Shown piece by piece: positions 1 through 9,260 of a stretch of DNA of 64,000 nt. Within the stretch, counting starts at the first letter, position 1. Each line of letters starts with the position of its first letter. The notes beneath the pieces are model-generated. The model did no database searches. It saw only the letters and a list, made by a program, of their open reading frames with translations, and had not been told where the DNA came from. This DNA is from Carboxylicivirga fragile (GTDB lineage Bacteria; Bacteroidota; Bacteroidia; Bacteroidales; Marinilabiliaceae): positions 82,116 through 146,115 of the forward strand of contig JAFMVD010000006.1 of assembly GCA_025499625.1 (NCBI GenBank), written 5' to 3'. The translations under genes and the position numbers were made by a program.

Positions 1-1302
1 TTGCACGAAGGTACTTGGTTAAAATACCATAAGGGTACTGCACATGTTCCGGGTGGTCAGGGATGGCCTGGTGCCAATGCCGATTATTTAAGTGGCTTTA
101 CAATTGATATTGATGCTGAAATAGATTTCTTTTTAAACGAAGCACTTACAGCTTCAAAAGCCGTTGTTGATGAGGCTAGTTTAGCCACAAATAATGGTGA
201 ATATGGAGGCTTAGAAATCTTTGATAACCCTTATTATAAGATGTTTGCATCAAATGACATGACAGATTTTGGTGAAGTTTTATTCTGGCGTTCATATGAT
301 GTTGAGGAGAATGTATATCACCAAAACCAACATTATTTGCAGAGAAATGGAGGCAATACGGGTTATACAAAGGGTTTTGTTGAAAGCTTTTTGATGGAAA
401 ATGGCTTGCCAATATACGCTGCGGGATCGGGTTATCAAGGAGATGCCACTGTAAATGTGGTTAAAGAAATGCGCGATGATCGCCTGAAACTTTTCATGAA
501 AGCACCTGGTGAGCAAATTACAGATGTTAATGTTGAAGAGTATCCTGATATAACTGGTATTCCTGAAGTTAAGTATGTAACGGGTTATGCTGTTAAAAAA
601 GGTGTAAATCGTGATGATTCTCAAGGTGATGGTTCTGGCAGTTACACCGGCTCAATTGTGTTCAGAGCTTCAGAAGCTTATTTAAATTATATGGAGGCTT
701 ACTATGAGCTTAATGGATCGTTGGATGCAACGGCTGAAAATTGCTGGAGAGCATTGCGAACTCGCGCAGGTGTAGCTTCAGATTTTAACGTTACAATTGC
801 ATCAACCGATATGTCCATAGAAGGACAAGGAGACTGGGGAGCTTATTCAGCTGGTACATTAATTGACGCAACCCTTTATAACATTCGTCGTGAACGTCGT
901 TGTGAATTGGTTGCCGAAGGACATCGTTATAGAGATATTAAGCGTTGGAGAAGTCTTGATCAATTACAGAATTACCAGATAGAAGGATTTAACCTTTGGG
1001 GTGGAGCTATGGAAGATTGGTACATTGATGATGAAACAGGAGAATCCATATTAATACCAGAAGGAACTGACGGTAAAACGCCTAATGTTTCAAGTCCAAC
1101 GAATAGCAATTACTTAAGACCGTATCAAATTATTAAAACTAATAACTTAGCCTATGATGGCTATAATTGGCACAATGCTCATTATTTATCACCTATTGCT
1201 TTTGAGCATTTCTTACTGACAAGTAATGGTGATGTTAGTAGTTCTGTGATTTACCAAAATCCATCTTGGCCAATTGAAGCCAATGGGCAACCGATAGATT
1301 AA
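1..1302 (+). CDS. SusD/RagB family outer-membrane glycan-binding lipoprotein (3' part only)
   Basis: This gene is cut by the window start, so the signal peptide, lipobox and N-terminal TPR helices are missing. What remains is the C-terminal SusD region. The diagnostic stretch is around residues 296-320, with RRERRCELVAEGHRYRDIKRW, the usual Bacteroidota SusD helix (R-RER-EL--EG-R--D--RW). The protein ends with a typical SusD tail, HYLSPIAFEHF followed by a QNPSWP-like end. SusD proteins sit on the outer-membrane surface and bind oligosaccharide over a SusC transporter, whose gene is presumably just upstream. The gene is followed about 600 bp later by the fucosidase/sulfatase operon, so it probably supplies the glycan-capture component for that PUL. 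The family is certain; the ligand is unknown. Confidence 0.93.
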   Translation: MHEGTWLKYHKGTAHVPGGQGWPGANADYLSGFTIDIDAEIDFFLNEALTASKAVVDEASLATNNGEYGGLEIFDNPYYKMFASNDMTDFGEVLFWRSYDVEENVYHQNQHYLQRNGGNTGYTKGFVESFLMENGLPIYAAGSGYQGDATVNVVKEMRDDRLKLFMKAPGEQITDVNVEEYPDITGIPEVKYVTGYAVKKGVNRDDSQGDGSGSYTGSIVFRASEAYLNYMEAYYELNGSLDATAENCWRALRTRAGVASDFNVTIASTDMSIEGQGDWGAYSAGTLIDATLYNIRRERRCELVAEGHRYRDIKRWRSLDQLQNYQIEGFNLWGGAMEDWYIDDETGESILIPEGTDGKTPNVSSPTNSNYLRPYQIIKTNNLAYDGYNWHNAHYLSPIAFEHFLLTSNGDVSSSVIYQNPSWPIEANGQPID

Positions 1303-1327
1303 TGATTAATTTCTAGTTAAATACTTT

Positions 1328-1361
1328 AGGGGTACTTCATTAATATGGGTGGGGTACCCTT
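1328..1361 (+). terminator. weak hairpin downstream of the susD gene
   Basis: An inverted repeat pairs AGGGGTAC (1328-1335) with GTACCCTT (1354-1361), giving 8 pairs including a G-U. It has an 18-nt loop, sits 26 bp after the SusD stop, and is followed only by TATCTG rather than a T-run. It may be a weak or processed 3' end, not a clear intrinsic terminator. Confidence 0.3.
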
Positions 1362-1485
1362 ATCTGCTGATGTTAAGTTAATATTGACTATTAAGTGTAC
1401 TTTTATTTATAGAGTAAGTTTTAATACTCAAGAACAGGTTGATTTAGTTTTAAGCACTAAGTGTAGTTAATAATTGAATGAAAAT

Positions 1486-1725
1486 ATGGAAAGTAGTCAC
1501 TTAACAAATGTGGACATTTTAAAGGAAAAGGTTTCTTTTTTTGGTATCAACACAAAGATGATTGAATGTATTTCTTTTTTTGATGAAGATGGTCTAACAA
1601 AATGCTATCAGGAAGATTCAATAAAAGACTTGAGCATTATGTTTTCAAATACTGAGCTTTTTGCAATTGTTAATATGAAAGGTGGAAGAACAGTCGTTGT
1701 TTTTCCTGATGAAATTATTTTTTAA
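1486..1725 (+). CDS. small hypothetical protein (79 aa)
   Basis: This is an isolated short ORF between the SusD gene and the first fucosidase. An upstream in-frame TTG (1474) is possible, but the ATG at 1486 is the more ordinary start. The product has no signal peptide, membrane segment or lipobox, so it is probably cytoplasmic. It alternates acidic/serine-rich and aliphatic stretches and ends with a beta-rich tail (AIVNMKGGRTVVVFPDEIIF). I do not recognise a family. Amino-acid composition looks protein-like and there is one clean stop, but no SD-like site helps. Its position inside a PUL suggests co-inheritance, and it could be a small regulator or simply a spurious ORF. Confidence 0.45.
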   Translation: MESSHLTNVDILKEKVSFFGINTKMIECISFFDEDGLTKCYQEDSIKDLSIMFSNTELFAIVNMKGGRTVVVFPDEIIF

Positions 1726-1917
1726 CAAGTTTTCTCTTTGCAATTTGATTCGTTTTTTTTAATAGAAATGAGAAAGTATGATAAGAATTGATATGTATAT
1801 ACGCTGGAATTATTGTGTGTTTGTGGATTTTTAGTGAAAGTAAATTCAGAGACTACTGAATAAGAAACAATGGATGATAAAAAATTATCTTAATGTATAA
1901 ATGAATTAAATTAACAT

Positions 1918-3384
1918 ATGAAATATATTTTTCTTTTTATGTTTCTGGTTTCTATGAATGGTATTTTTTCACAACAACCCTATCAGGCAAACTGGAAATC
2001 CATCGATACAAGACCCGTCTCACCTTGGTTTCAGGATGCTAAGTTTGGAATATTTATTCATTGGGGACCGTACTCTGTTCCAGCCTGGAGTCCTAAAGGC
2101 ACCTACTCTGAATGGTATCAGTATTGGCTACAAAGCAAAACCCTTTTTGGAAACGGAAAATTTAGTGGATCAGAAGTGTATGATCACCATGTTCAAAATT
2201 ATGGACAACATTTTAGTTATTACAATTTTGGCGAAATGTTTACCGCCCGTGATTTTGATGCTGACGAGTGGGCTCAATTATTTAAAGATGCAGGAGCCAA
2301 ATACATGGTAATAACTTCAAAACATCACGATGGTTATTGTCTCTGGCCAAGTAAAGAGGCAAATACTTCATGGGGCTTTCCATGGAATGCAAAAGACACC
2401 GGCGCCAAGCGCGATCTTTTGAAAGAATTAGAAGTAGCAGTGAAAGAAACAGATGTGAAGTTTGGAACCTATTACTCGCTTTACGAATGGTACAACCCTT
2501 TGTGGTTAAAGAATAAGGAAGAATATGCAATTGAGCATATGCATCCTCAATTTAAAGATTTGGTTGAGAATTATAAACCTGATCTTATCTGGTCCGATGG
2601 TGATTGGGATATGGGACCGGAGAAGTGGAAATCGCCTGAGTTATTGGCATGGTTATTTAATGAATCAGTTGTAAAGGAGGACGTAGTTATTAATGACCGC
2701 TGGGGAAAAGGTAGTCGTTTTAAGCATGGTGGTTACTTCTCCACAGAATATCAGGACGGACTCGATGGATCGCATCCTTGGGAGGAATGTCGGGGTATTG
2801 GTTTTTCTTTTGGCTATAATATTAATGAGGATATCATTGACTATGCATCAGCTAGAATATTGATATATATGTTGTTAAATGTGGTTAGTAATGGTGGTAA
2901 TCTCTTACTCGATATAGGTCCTGATAAATACGGTAATATTCCACCCATAATGCAAGATCGATTATTGGCTATTGGACAGTGGCTAAAGGTAAATGGCGAA
3001 GCCATATACGGAACACGCAAGTGGGAGCGAGTATGTCAGTGGTCAGAAAAGGGTAAAAAGAATTGGAAACCAGAAGGCACCCATTATTTACCCGCCGATT
3101 TTATACTAAAGCAAACCATTGATCAACAGCCAGGATATGCTGTTAAAGAAATATTTTTCACAAAAAAAGAAAACACTGTTTATGCCATTGTTCCAAAGTG
3201 GCCTAAAGATGAATTGCTTATCAGGGATTTAAAACTAAATGGTAAAGCAAAAATTACTTTGTTAGGCACAGATATAAATATGGAATACATACAAAAAGGT
3301 AAGAATGTGATCATTAAAACACCTCACCTTTCACCTGAAGAATTGCCCTGTGATTATGCTTATGTTTTTAAAATACAACAGTAA
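1918..3384 (+). CDS. alpha-L-fucosidase, GH29
   Basis: Secreted 488-aa retaining fucosidase that would release terminal alpha-L-fucose from glycoconjugates. Residues 1-18 form a Sec signal peptide (ends GIFSQ). The GH29 TIM barrel starts at about residue 35 with WFQDAKFGIFIHWGPYSVPAW. The substrate-binding KHHDG motif is at 135-139, and the catalytic nucleophile is Asp227 in LIWSDGDWD. A short beta-sandwich tail follows (about 370-488) and there are no extra carbohydrate-binding modules. The start has an A/T-rich upstream and a good signal peptide. It lies 18 bp before a sulfatase gene and is very likely co-transcribed with it. Linkage preference cannot be read from the sequence; the open WSDGDWD context resembles GH29-A type enzymes. 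Confidence 0.93.
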   Translation: MKYIFLFMFLVSMNGIFSQQPYQANWKSIDTRPVSPWFQDAKFGIFIHWGPYSVPAWSPKGTYSEWYQYWLQSKTLFGNGKFSGSEVYDHHVQNYGQHFSYYNFGEMFTARDFDADEWAQLFKDAGAKYMVITSKHHDGYCLWPSKEANTSWGFPWNAKDTGAKRDLLKELEVAVKETDVKFGTYYSLYEWYNPLWLKNKEEYAIEHMHPQFKDLVENYKPDLIWSDGDWDMGPEKWKSPELLAWLFNESVVKEDVVINDRWGKGSRFKHGGYFSTEYQDGLDGSHPWEECRGIGFSFGYNINEDIIDYASARILIYMLLNVVSNGGNLLLDIGPDKYGNIPPIMQDRLLAIGQWLKVNGEAIYGTRKWERVCQWSEKGKKNWKPEGTHYLPADFILKQTIDQQPGYAVKEIFFTKKENTVYAIVPKWPKDELLIRDLKLNGKAKITLLGTDINMEYIQKGKNVIIKTPHLSPEELPCDYAYVFKIQQ

Positions 3385-3402
3385 ATATTTATTAACGAAA
3401 CT

Positions 3403-4953
3403 ATGATAATGACAAGTAGACTTCAAGCGTATGTTGTTTTTGGATTTTTAGCCGCATTTCTTTTAGTATCATCTTGTGTTAGTGTTGAGAAAAAAGAACA
3501 ACCAAATATTATCCTTTTTTTGGTTGATGATATGGGTTGGCAGGACACATCAGTTCCATTCTGGACAGAAAAAACACCTTATAATGAAATATATAACACG
3601 CCAGGAATGGAACGGTTGGCTTCTGAAGGGATGATGTTCACTCAGGCTTATGCCACTTCAGTTTGTTCACCAACCCGTATTAGTTTAATGAGTGGGATGA
3701 ATGCAGCCCGTCACCGTGTGACAAACTGGACACTCAAAAGAAATGTATCCCAGGATGGGAAGAGTAAAATACTTGATTATCCGCAATGGAATGTGAATGG
3801 AGTGCAAGCTACCGATACAATCGAACGATCAACTCATGCAACATTGCTACCACAAATATTAAAGAATAATGGTTATTATACGATTCATTGTGGAAAAGCT
3901 CACTTTGGTGCTGTTGGTACACCAGCAGCTGATCCGGTTAACTGTGGTTTTGATGTGAATATAGCAGGCCACGCTGCTGGAGGATTAGGTAGTTATTTGG
4001 GGACAAAGAATTTTGGAAATAAAGAGCAGGGGGCACATACATTACCATGGGGAGTGCCTGGTTTGGAAAAATACCATGGCGATTCAATATTTATTACTGA
4101 AGCACTGACACGCGAAGCTATACAAGCTATGAATGTTGCCCATCAGAAAAATAAGCCATTCTATCTATATATGTCTCATTATGCAATTCATGTTCCCTTG
4201 GAAGCGGATAGACGCTTCTATCAAAAATACATTGACAAGGGCTTACCTGAGTCTGAGGCCATGTATGCATCTATGATTGAGGCCATGGATCAAAGCCTTG
4301 TTGATCTTATGAAATACCTCGATAGTGAAGGAATAGCAGAGAATACGATTGTGCTTTTTATGTCTGATAATGGCGGGTTTAGTTTACACCCAAGATCTGG
4401 TAAACAACATACACATAATAAACCATTAAACAGTGGGAAAGGTTCAGCCTATGAAGGCGGTATACGGGAGCCTATGATTGTGAAATGGCCTGGTAAAGTT
4501 AGGCCTAAAACTAAATGTGATGATTACTTAATTATTGAAGATTTCTACCCAACTATCCTTGAAATGGCCGGGGTTAACGATTATAAAACTGTTCAGCCCA
4601 TTGATGGTAAAAGTTTTGTGCCCATGCTAAAAGGAAAGGGAACTACAGCAAGAGAGAGGGATCTGTTCTGGCATTTTCCAAATAACTGGGGGCCGACAGG
4701 ACCTGGTATTGGCGCAACAAGTACGATTCGTAGTGGAGATTGGAAATTAATATACTGGTATAAAGATCAGAGTTATGAATTGTTTAATATTCAGGATGAT
4801 ATTGGTGAATTGTCTGATTTGGCAGAGCAAGAACCTGAAAAAGTAAAAGAGTTAAGTAAGAAACTAGGTAACTATTTACGTAGTGTTAATGCTCAGCGAC
4901 CAATATTAAAATCATCAGGGCAAAAAGTACCATGGCCCGATGAAACATTATAA
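3403..4953 (+). CDS. sulfatase, S1 family (Cys-type), lipoprotein
   Basis: 516-aa sulfatase of the alkaline-phosphatase-like fold that hydrolyses a sulfate ester on a glycan. The lipobox VSSC places the lipidated Cys at residue 25, so the enzyme is anchored in a membrane facing the periplasm or the cell surface. The metal-binding start is FLVDDMGWQD (about 39-48). The formylglycine motif is C88-S-P-T-R92, a Cys-type site needing oxidation by a radical-SAM maturase (anSME), which is not in this window. Further active-site signatures are HCGKAHFG (about 165) and SDNGGF (about 321). It lies between two fucosidase genes with spacings of 18 and 39 bp. Likely substrates are sulfated Gal/GalNAc/GlcNAc on host-type glycans; the sub-family is not assigned. 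Confidence 0.92.
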   Translation: MIMTSRLQAYVVFGFLAAFLLVSSCVSVEKKEQPNIILFLVDDMGWQDTSVPFWTEKTPYNEIYNTPGMERLASEGMMFTQAYATSVCSPTRISLMSGMNAARHRVTNWTLKRNVSQDGKSKILDYPQWNVNGVQATDTIERSTHATLLPQILKNNGYYTIHCGKAHFGAVGTPAADPVNCGFDVNIAGHAAGGLGSYLGTKNFGNKEQGAHTLPWGVPGLEKYHGDSIFITEALTREAIQAMNVAHQKNKPFYLYMSHYAIHVPLEADRRFYQKYIDKGLPESEAMYASMIEAMDQSLVDLMKYLDSEGIAENTIVLFMSDNGGFSLHPRSGKQHTHNKPLNSGKGSAYEGGIREPMIVKWPGKVRPKTKCDDYLIIEDFYPTILEMAGVNDYKTVQPIDGKSFVPMLKGKGTTARERDLFWHFPNNWGPTGPGIGATSTIRSGDWKLIYWYKDQSYELFNIQDDIGELSDLAEQEPEKVKELSKKLGNYLRSVNAQRPILKSSGQKVPWPDETL

Positions 4954-4992
4954 CTTGATCAAAAACATTTAAATAAATATAAAGCATAAGTG

Positions 4993-7140
4993 ATGAATTG
5001 GAAGTTTTTTATTTTGGTTTCGATTGTAAGTTTATCTGCTTGTACAATAGAGAAAGAGCGTTCTTACGAAAAGCTCCTGGCATTTGAAAAAGGGACAGAC
5101 TTGGAAGAGAAAGTAGTAAAATCAGCGCATGTTGTACCTACAAAACAGCAGCTAGATTGGCAAAAGCTGGAGATGACAGCCTTTATTCATTTTACAGTAA
5201 ACACTTTCACCGATATGGAATGGGGACATGGAGATGAATCACCTTCTATCTTTAACCCAACAGAGTTAGATGTTCGTCAGTGGGTTAAAACCTTAAAAGA
5301 TGGCGGGATGAAAATGGTTATTTTAACTGCCAAACATCACGATGGTTTTTGCCTGTGGCCGACTAAAACAACAAAGCATTCAGTAGTATCTACACTATGG
5401 AAAGATGGGAAAGGCGATGTGGTAAAAGAATTGAAGGAAGCTTGTGATGAGTTTGACTTAAAGTTTGGAGTATATCTTTCTCCTTGGGATCGTAATGCCG
5501 AATGTTATGGTGACTCACCACGTTATAACGATTTTTTTAATGAGCAATTAACCGAACTTTTAACATGGTATGGTAAAGTAGATGAAGTTTGGTTTGATGG
5601 AGCTTGTGGTGAAGGTCCCAATGGAAAAAAGCAGGAGTACGATTGGGAATCATATTATAATACAATAAAAAAGCTACAGCCTGATGCTGTGGTTGCAGTC
5701 AGTGGTGAAGATGTACGCTGGGTTGGTACCGAATCAGGTTATGGGCGCGAAACAGAGTGGAGTGTTACTCCTTTTGCTCCCGGAGCTACTCCTCAAATGC
5801 AAGCCATTAATGATGAGTTGGGATTGTCGGCTACATCTAAAGATTTAGGAAGTCGAGCTATGATTGAAAAAGCGGATCACCTCTTTTGGTATCCGGCGGA
5901 AGTAGATGTGTCGATTCGTCCGGGCTGGTTCTATCATAAACATGAGGATGATAAGGTGAAATCACTGACTAAAATGGTTGATATCTATTTCAATTCGGTG
6001 GGTATGAATGCTGTATTGTTATTAAATATTCCACCCGATACCCGTGGTTTAATTCACGAAAATGATGTTGCTCGATTGAAGGAGTTTAAAACCTACCTTG
6101 ATGAAACATTTGAGAATAACTTATGCGCCGGAGCTCAGGCACTAGGAGATAAAAATGCAAATAAAGCAATTGATGGTGATTATGACACATATTGGGAATT
6201 GAATGAATTACCGGCAAGCGTTGTTTATGAGCTACCAGAGGCTAAGAAGATGAATGTTGTAATGCTTCAAGAGTACATTGCCAAAGGCCAGCGTGTTGAA
6301 CGTTTTAAGGTAGAAGTTAAAATAGATGATAAATGGCAAGAAGTAGTTACAGGTACAAGCATTGGATATAAGCGCTTATTACGATTTCCAAGTATTACAT
6401 CTAAACAAATAAAATTGACCATTCTGCAAGCCAGAGATGGTGCTATGATAAATACCTTTGGCTTATTTAACTCCCCCGATATACTGTCTGACCCTATAAT
6501 TAGTCGATCTCTTGATGGTGAAGTTAGCATTGTTGCCGAAACACCTCACCCGGTAATAACATATACTTTAGATGGTAGTGAACCAAGTGCTGAATCAAAA
6601 GTATATACAAAACCTTTTGCATTGCCTAATGGTGGTACGGTAAAGGCTAAAGCGTTTATACAAGACTTTAAAAAAGCGAGCGGAACAAAATCGCAACAAT
6701 ATGATATTTGCAAGGCCAAATGGAGTGTGATTGATTATAGTTATAAAGCAGGTGATTTTGGAGCTGAAAATGCCATTGATGGAAACCCAAATACAATGTG
6801 GCATACTCCATGGGGACAGGATGTTCCTAAACACCCTCACCATATAAGTGTCGATTTGGGTGAAAAACTAGCCTTGAAAGGGTTTACTTATACACCACGT
6901 ACAGATGACAACAAAAGTGGAACGATTTTTAAATACGCTTTCTATGTGAGTAACAATGGTAAAGACTGGAAGAAAGTAAAAACGAAGGGTGAATTCAGTA
7001 ATATCAAGAATAATCCTGTGAAACAAGAAATACGCTTTCAACGATCATATTCAGCTCGATACTTTAAGTTCGAAAGTAAAGAAGGTATTTATAATGAGGA
7101 CTGGATCGCCGTTGGTGAATTGGGCGTAATTACTAAGTAA
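4993..7140 (+). CDS. alpha-L-fucosidase GH29 with chitobiase-like and F5/8C modules, lipoprotein
   Basis: 715-aa multi-domain fucosidase. I prefer the ATG at 4993 over a GTG one codon upstream. The lipobox is LSAC (Cys17). The GH29 barrel (about 45-360) has KHHDG near residue 114 and the nucleophile Asp202 in VDEVWFDGACGEG. The VWFDGA context with a divergent N-terminus (AFIHFTVNTFTDMEWG) is typical of GH29-B, the alpha-1,3/1,4-fucosidase type, so Lewis-type fucose is a reasonable but unproven target. After the barrel come an F5/8 type-C (CBM32-like) domain (about 375-490), a chitobiase C-terminal-like domain (about 505-570, TYTLDGSEPSAESKVYTKP) and a second F5/8C domain to the end. The same tail architecture occurs on the GH20 at 11971 and one GH92. 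Confidence 0.92.
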   Translation: MNWKFFILVSIVSLSACTIEKERSYEKLLAFEKGTDLEEKVVKSAHVVPTKQQLDWQKLEMTAFIHFTVNTFTDMEWGHGDESPSIFNPTELDVRQWVKTLKDGGMKMVILTAKHHDGFCLWPTKTTKHSVVSTLWKDGKGDVVKELKEACDEFDLKFGVYLSPWDRNAECYGDSPRYNDFFNEQLTELLTWYGKVDEVWFDGACGEGPNGKKQEYDWESYYNTIKKLQPDAVVAVSGEDVRWVGTESGYGRETEWSVTPFAPGATPQMQAINDELGLSATSKDLGSRAMIEKADHLFWYPAEVDVSIRPGWFYHKHEDDKVKSLTKMVDIYFNSVGMNAVLLLNIPPDTRGLIHENDVARLKEFKTYLDETFENNLCAGAQALGDKNANKAIDGDYDTYWELNELPASVVYELPEAKKMNVVMLQEYIAKGQRVERFKVEVKIDDKWQEVVTGTSIGYKRLLRFPSITSKQIKLTILQARDGAMINTFGLFNSPDILSDPIISRSLDGEVSIVAETPHPVITYTLDGSEPSAESKVYTKPFALPNGGTVKAKAFIQDFKKASGTKSQQYDICKAKWSVIDYSYKAGDFGAENAIDGNPNTMWHTPWGQDVPKHPHHISVDLGEKLALKGFTYTPRTDDNKSGTIFKYAFYVSNNGKDWKKVKTKGEFSNIKNNPVKQEIRFQRSYSARYFKFESKEGIYNEDWIAVGELGVITK

Positions 7141-7207
7141 AACATACGTAGTAAGGGACAATTAAGTGAGGTTGTTTTATTAATTTTTTGACATAGAACT
7201 TATACTT

Positions 7208-7978
7208 ATGAGAACACGAGAATTATTAATTCGTATAGCTTTATTACTGCCGCTGTTTATTGGTGTTGGCTGTGGGAAAAGTGATTCAGAACCACGTAAA
7301 GGCCAAACCAACGCGGTGTTTAATCCCGATAAAACCTATGGCGTTATGACCGATATTGATGGGAACGAGTATCGCACCATACAAATAGGAAACCAGGTGT
7401 GGATGGCCCAAAATCTGCGCTCAAAACACTTCCGTAATGGCGATCCAATAGTGGCTCATCCCGACGGCGATTGGTACGCTATTGAAGAACCTGCCTATTG
7501 TGCAGTAAATAACTGCAAACACATCGACAGCATCGCCACCTTTGGTCTGCTGTACAACGGTCATGTGGTGGCCGATGCGCGACAAGTTGCTCCCAAGGGC
7601 TGGCGCATCCCTACAAAAGAAGACGTATTTGACCTGATAAGCCATCTAAATACTGATGAAGGCATTACATACGATTGGGGCAATACTATTGTGGGTGGCA
7701 TGTTGCGTGAGGCGGGCTCCCTACACTGGCAGCCTTCCAATGATGGAGCAGACAATAGTAGCGGACTCTCCCTGCTACCAACAGGCATCCGCCAGAGCGA
7801 AATGTTCTTGGGAACAAATAAAATGACTACTTTATATACATCTAGCTTATTTGATGAGAAAAATGAGAATTCTAGGGGATTTCTTACGTATCGTACTTAT
7901 GCTTTATCTCTCCAAATCAGTATTAATTCCACTCCTCCAATTACTAGTGGATGTTCAATACGTTGTATCAAGGAATAA
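7208..7978 (+). CDS. FISUMP-domain lipoprotein
   Basis: 256-aa protein with a lipobox (IGVGC, Cys about residue 22) followed by one Fibrobacter succinogenes major paralogous (FISUMP) domain. The domain is recognised from MTDIDGNEYRTIQIGNQVWM, the NLRSKHFRNGDPI segment, GWRIPTKEDVFDL and the end GCSIRCIKE. FISUMP proteins are surface lipoproteins of unclear role, often adhesive or glycan-associated. The stretch from about 7300 to 7800 is visibly richer in C/G than its neighbours and than the last 180 bp of the same gene, which may reflect transfer or mosaic origin. It sits 67 bp after the fucosidase and 34 bp before the GH27 gene in the same orientation. No catalytic motif is evident. Confidence 0.8.
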   Translation: MRTRELLIRIALLLPLFIGVGCGKSDSEPRKGQTNAVFNPDKTYGVMTDIDGNEYRTIQIGNQVWMAQNLRSKHFRNGDPIVAHPDGDWYAIEEPAYCAVNNCKHIDSIATFGLLYNGHVVADARQVAPKGWRIPTKEDVFDLISHLNTDEGITYDWGNTIVGGMLREAGSLHWQPSNDGADNSSGLSLLPTGIRQSEMFLGTNKMTTLYTSSLFDEKNENSRGFLTYRTYALSLQISINSTPPITSGCSIRCIKE

Positions 7979-8012
7979 AAAGTTAGAATCATTAAAATAT
8001 ACAAGAATAAAG

Positions 8013-9257
8013 ATGAAAAAACCTTTAATATTATTGGTAACGGTAGTTTTTTTAATTACTGGCTGTAGGAATAATGTAGAGAATAGCAATACCGTGGGTG
8101 GGCAATCAGCTATTAAGCCTCTAACTCCATTAATGGGTTGGGCGAGTTGGAATCAATTCAGGGTTAATATCAATGAAGACATCATTAAGTCGCAGGCCGA
8201 TGCATTGATTACAACCGGGATGAAGGATGCGGGATACACCTTTGTGAATATCGACGATGGCTTTTTTGGCGGTCGCGATTCTTTAGGTAATATCATTCCT
8301 CATCCTACCCGATTTCCAAATGGAATGAAGGCAGTAGCAGATTATATACATAGTAAGGGACTGAAAGCAGGTATTTATTCCGATGCAGGAATAAATACCT
8401 GTGCCTCTTATTGGGATAAAGATACTATTGGTGTTGGTATGGGTTTGTTTGGTCATGATAGGCAAGATTTAACATTAATGCTGCAAAAATGGGGATATGA
8501 TTTTATAAAGGTAGACTGGTGTGGCGGTCAGTGGTTAGGTTTGGATGAGCAAACAAGGTATACCCAAATATCCAATTTAATTAATGAGATTAAACCAGGT
8601 ACCATTTATAATATTTGTCGTTGGGAGTTCCCTGGTACGTGGGCTATAAATATTGCTGATTCGTGGCGTATATCAGGTGATATTGAAAACAAGTTTGAGT
8701 CAATATTACACATCATCGACAAAAATGCAGATCTATGGAAGTATGCATCTCCAGGGCATTTCAACGATATGGATATGTTACAGGTTGGGAGAGGTATGAG
8801 TTTTGAAGAAGATAAGGCTCATTTTTCAATGTGGAGCATACTAAATTCTCCTCTTATGGCAGGTAACGATCTACGTAGTATATCGCGACAAACTCTGGCA
8901 ATTCTGACCAATAAAGAAGTAATTGCCTTAAATCAGGATCCGTTTTGTTACCAAGCTCGCCGCCTAATCGATCATGGCGAATTAGAAGTGTGGGGTAAGC
9001 CTTTGGTATCTACAGTGAGTGGCCAGGTGGCAGTAGCATTACTCAACAGAACCGACACAATGCAATCCATTGAATTTGATTTGGAGTCCGTAGGAATTGA
9101 TTCGGGTAAAGGCTATAAGTACCGCGACTTATGGAAGAAAGAGACGTCACAAAGCCTTCGTGATTCTAGCCTTTGTTTTGATGTTCCCGGTCACGGTATT
9201 GTGTTATTACGAGTTGATGGCCATTCGAAGCCATACAATGTTTATGAATATAACTAG
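8013..9257 (+). CDS. alpha-galactosidase, GH27, lipoprotein
   Basis: 414-aa retaining exo-glycosidase removing terminal alpha-galactose (or alpha-GalNAc). The open frame extends upstream to 7851, but that part overlaps the FISUMP gene. The ATG at 8013 starts a clean lipoprotein signal (KKPLILLVTVVFLITGC, Cys18), so it is the real start. GH27 signatures are LMGWASWNQF (about 40-49), VNIDDGF (about 78-84), nucleophile Asp168 in YDFIKVDWC, and acid/base Asp223 in SWRISGDIE. The length is normal for a single barrel plus a short C-terminal beta-domain. It stops 3 nt before the next GH2 start, so the two are translationally close. With the GH110 downstream it would deal with alpha-Gal caps such as blood-group B. 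Confidence 0.94.
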   Translation: MKKPLILLVTVVFLITGCRNNVENSNTVGGQSAIKPLTPLMGWASWNQFRVNINEDIIKSQADALITTGMKDAGYTFVNIDDGFFGGRDSLGNIIPHPTRFPNGMKAVADYIHSKGLKAGIYSDAGINTCASYWDKDTIGVGMGLFGHDRQDLTLMLQKWGYDFIKVDWCGGQWLGLDEQTRYTQISNLINEIKPGTIYNICRWEFPGTWAINIADSWRISGDIENKFESILHIIDKNADLWKYASPGHFNDMDMLQVGRGMSFEEDKAHFSMWSILNSPLMAGNDLRSISRQTLAILTNKEVIALNQDPFCYQARRLIDHGELEVWGKPLVSTVSGQVAVALLNRTDTMQSIEFDLESVGIDSGKGYKYRDLWKKETSQSLRDSSLCFDVPGHGIVLLRVDGHSKPYNVYEYN

Positions 9258-9260
9258 TAA

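Noticed and set aside
7851..8012. Upstream extension of the GH27 reading frame
   Set aside because: It overlaps the end of the FISUMP gene and contains no signal peptide; the ATG at 8013 starts a proper lipoprotein signal.
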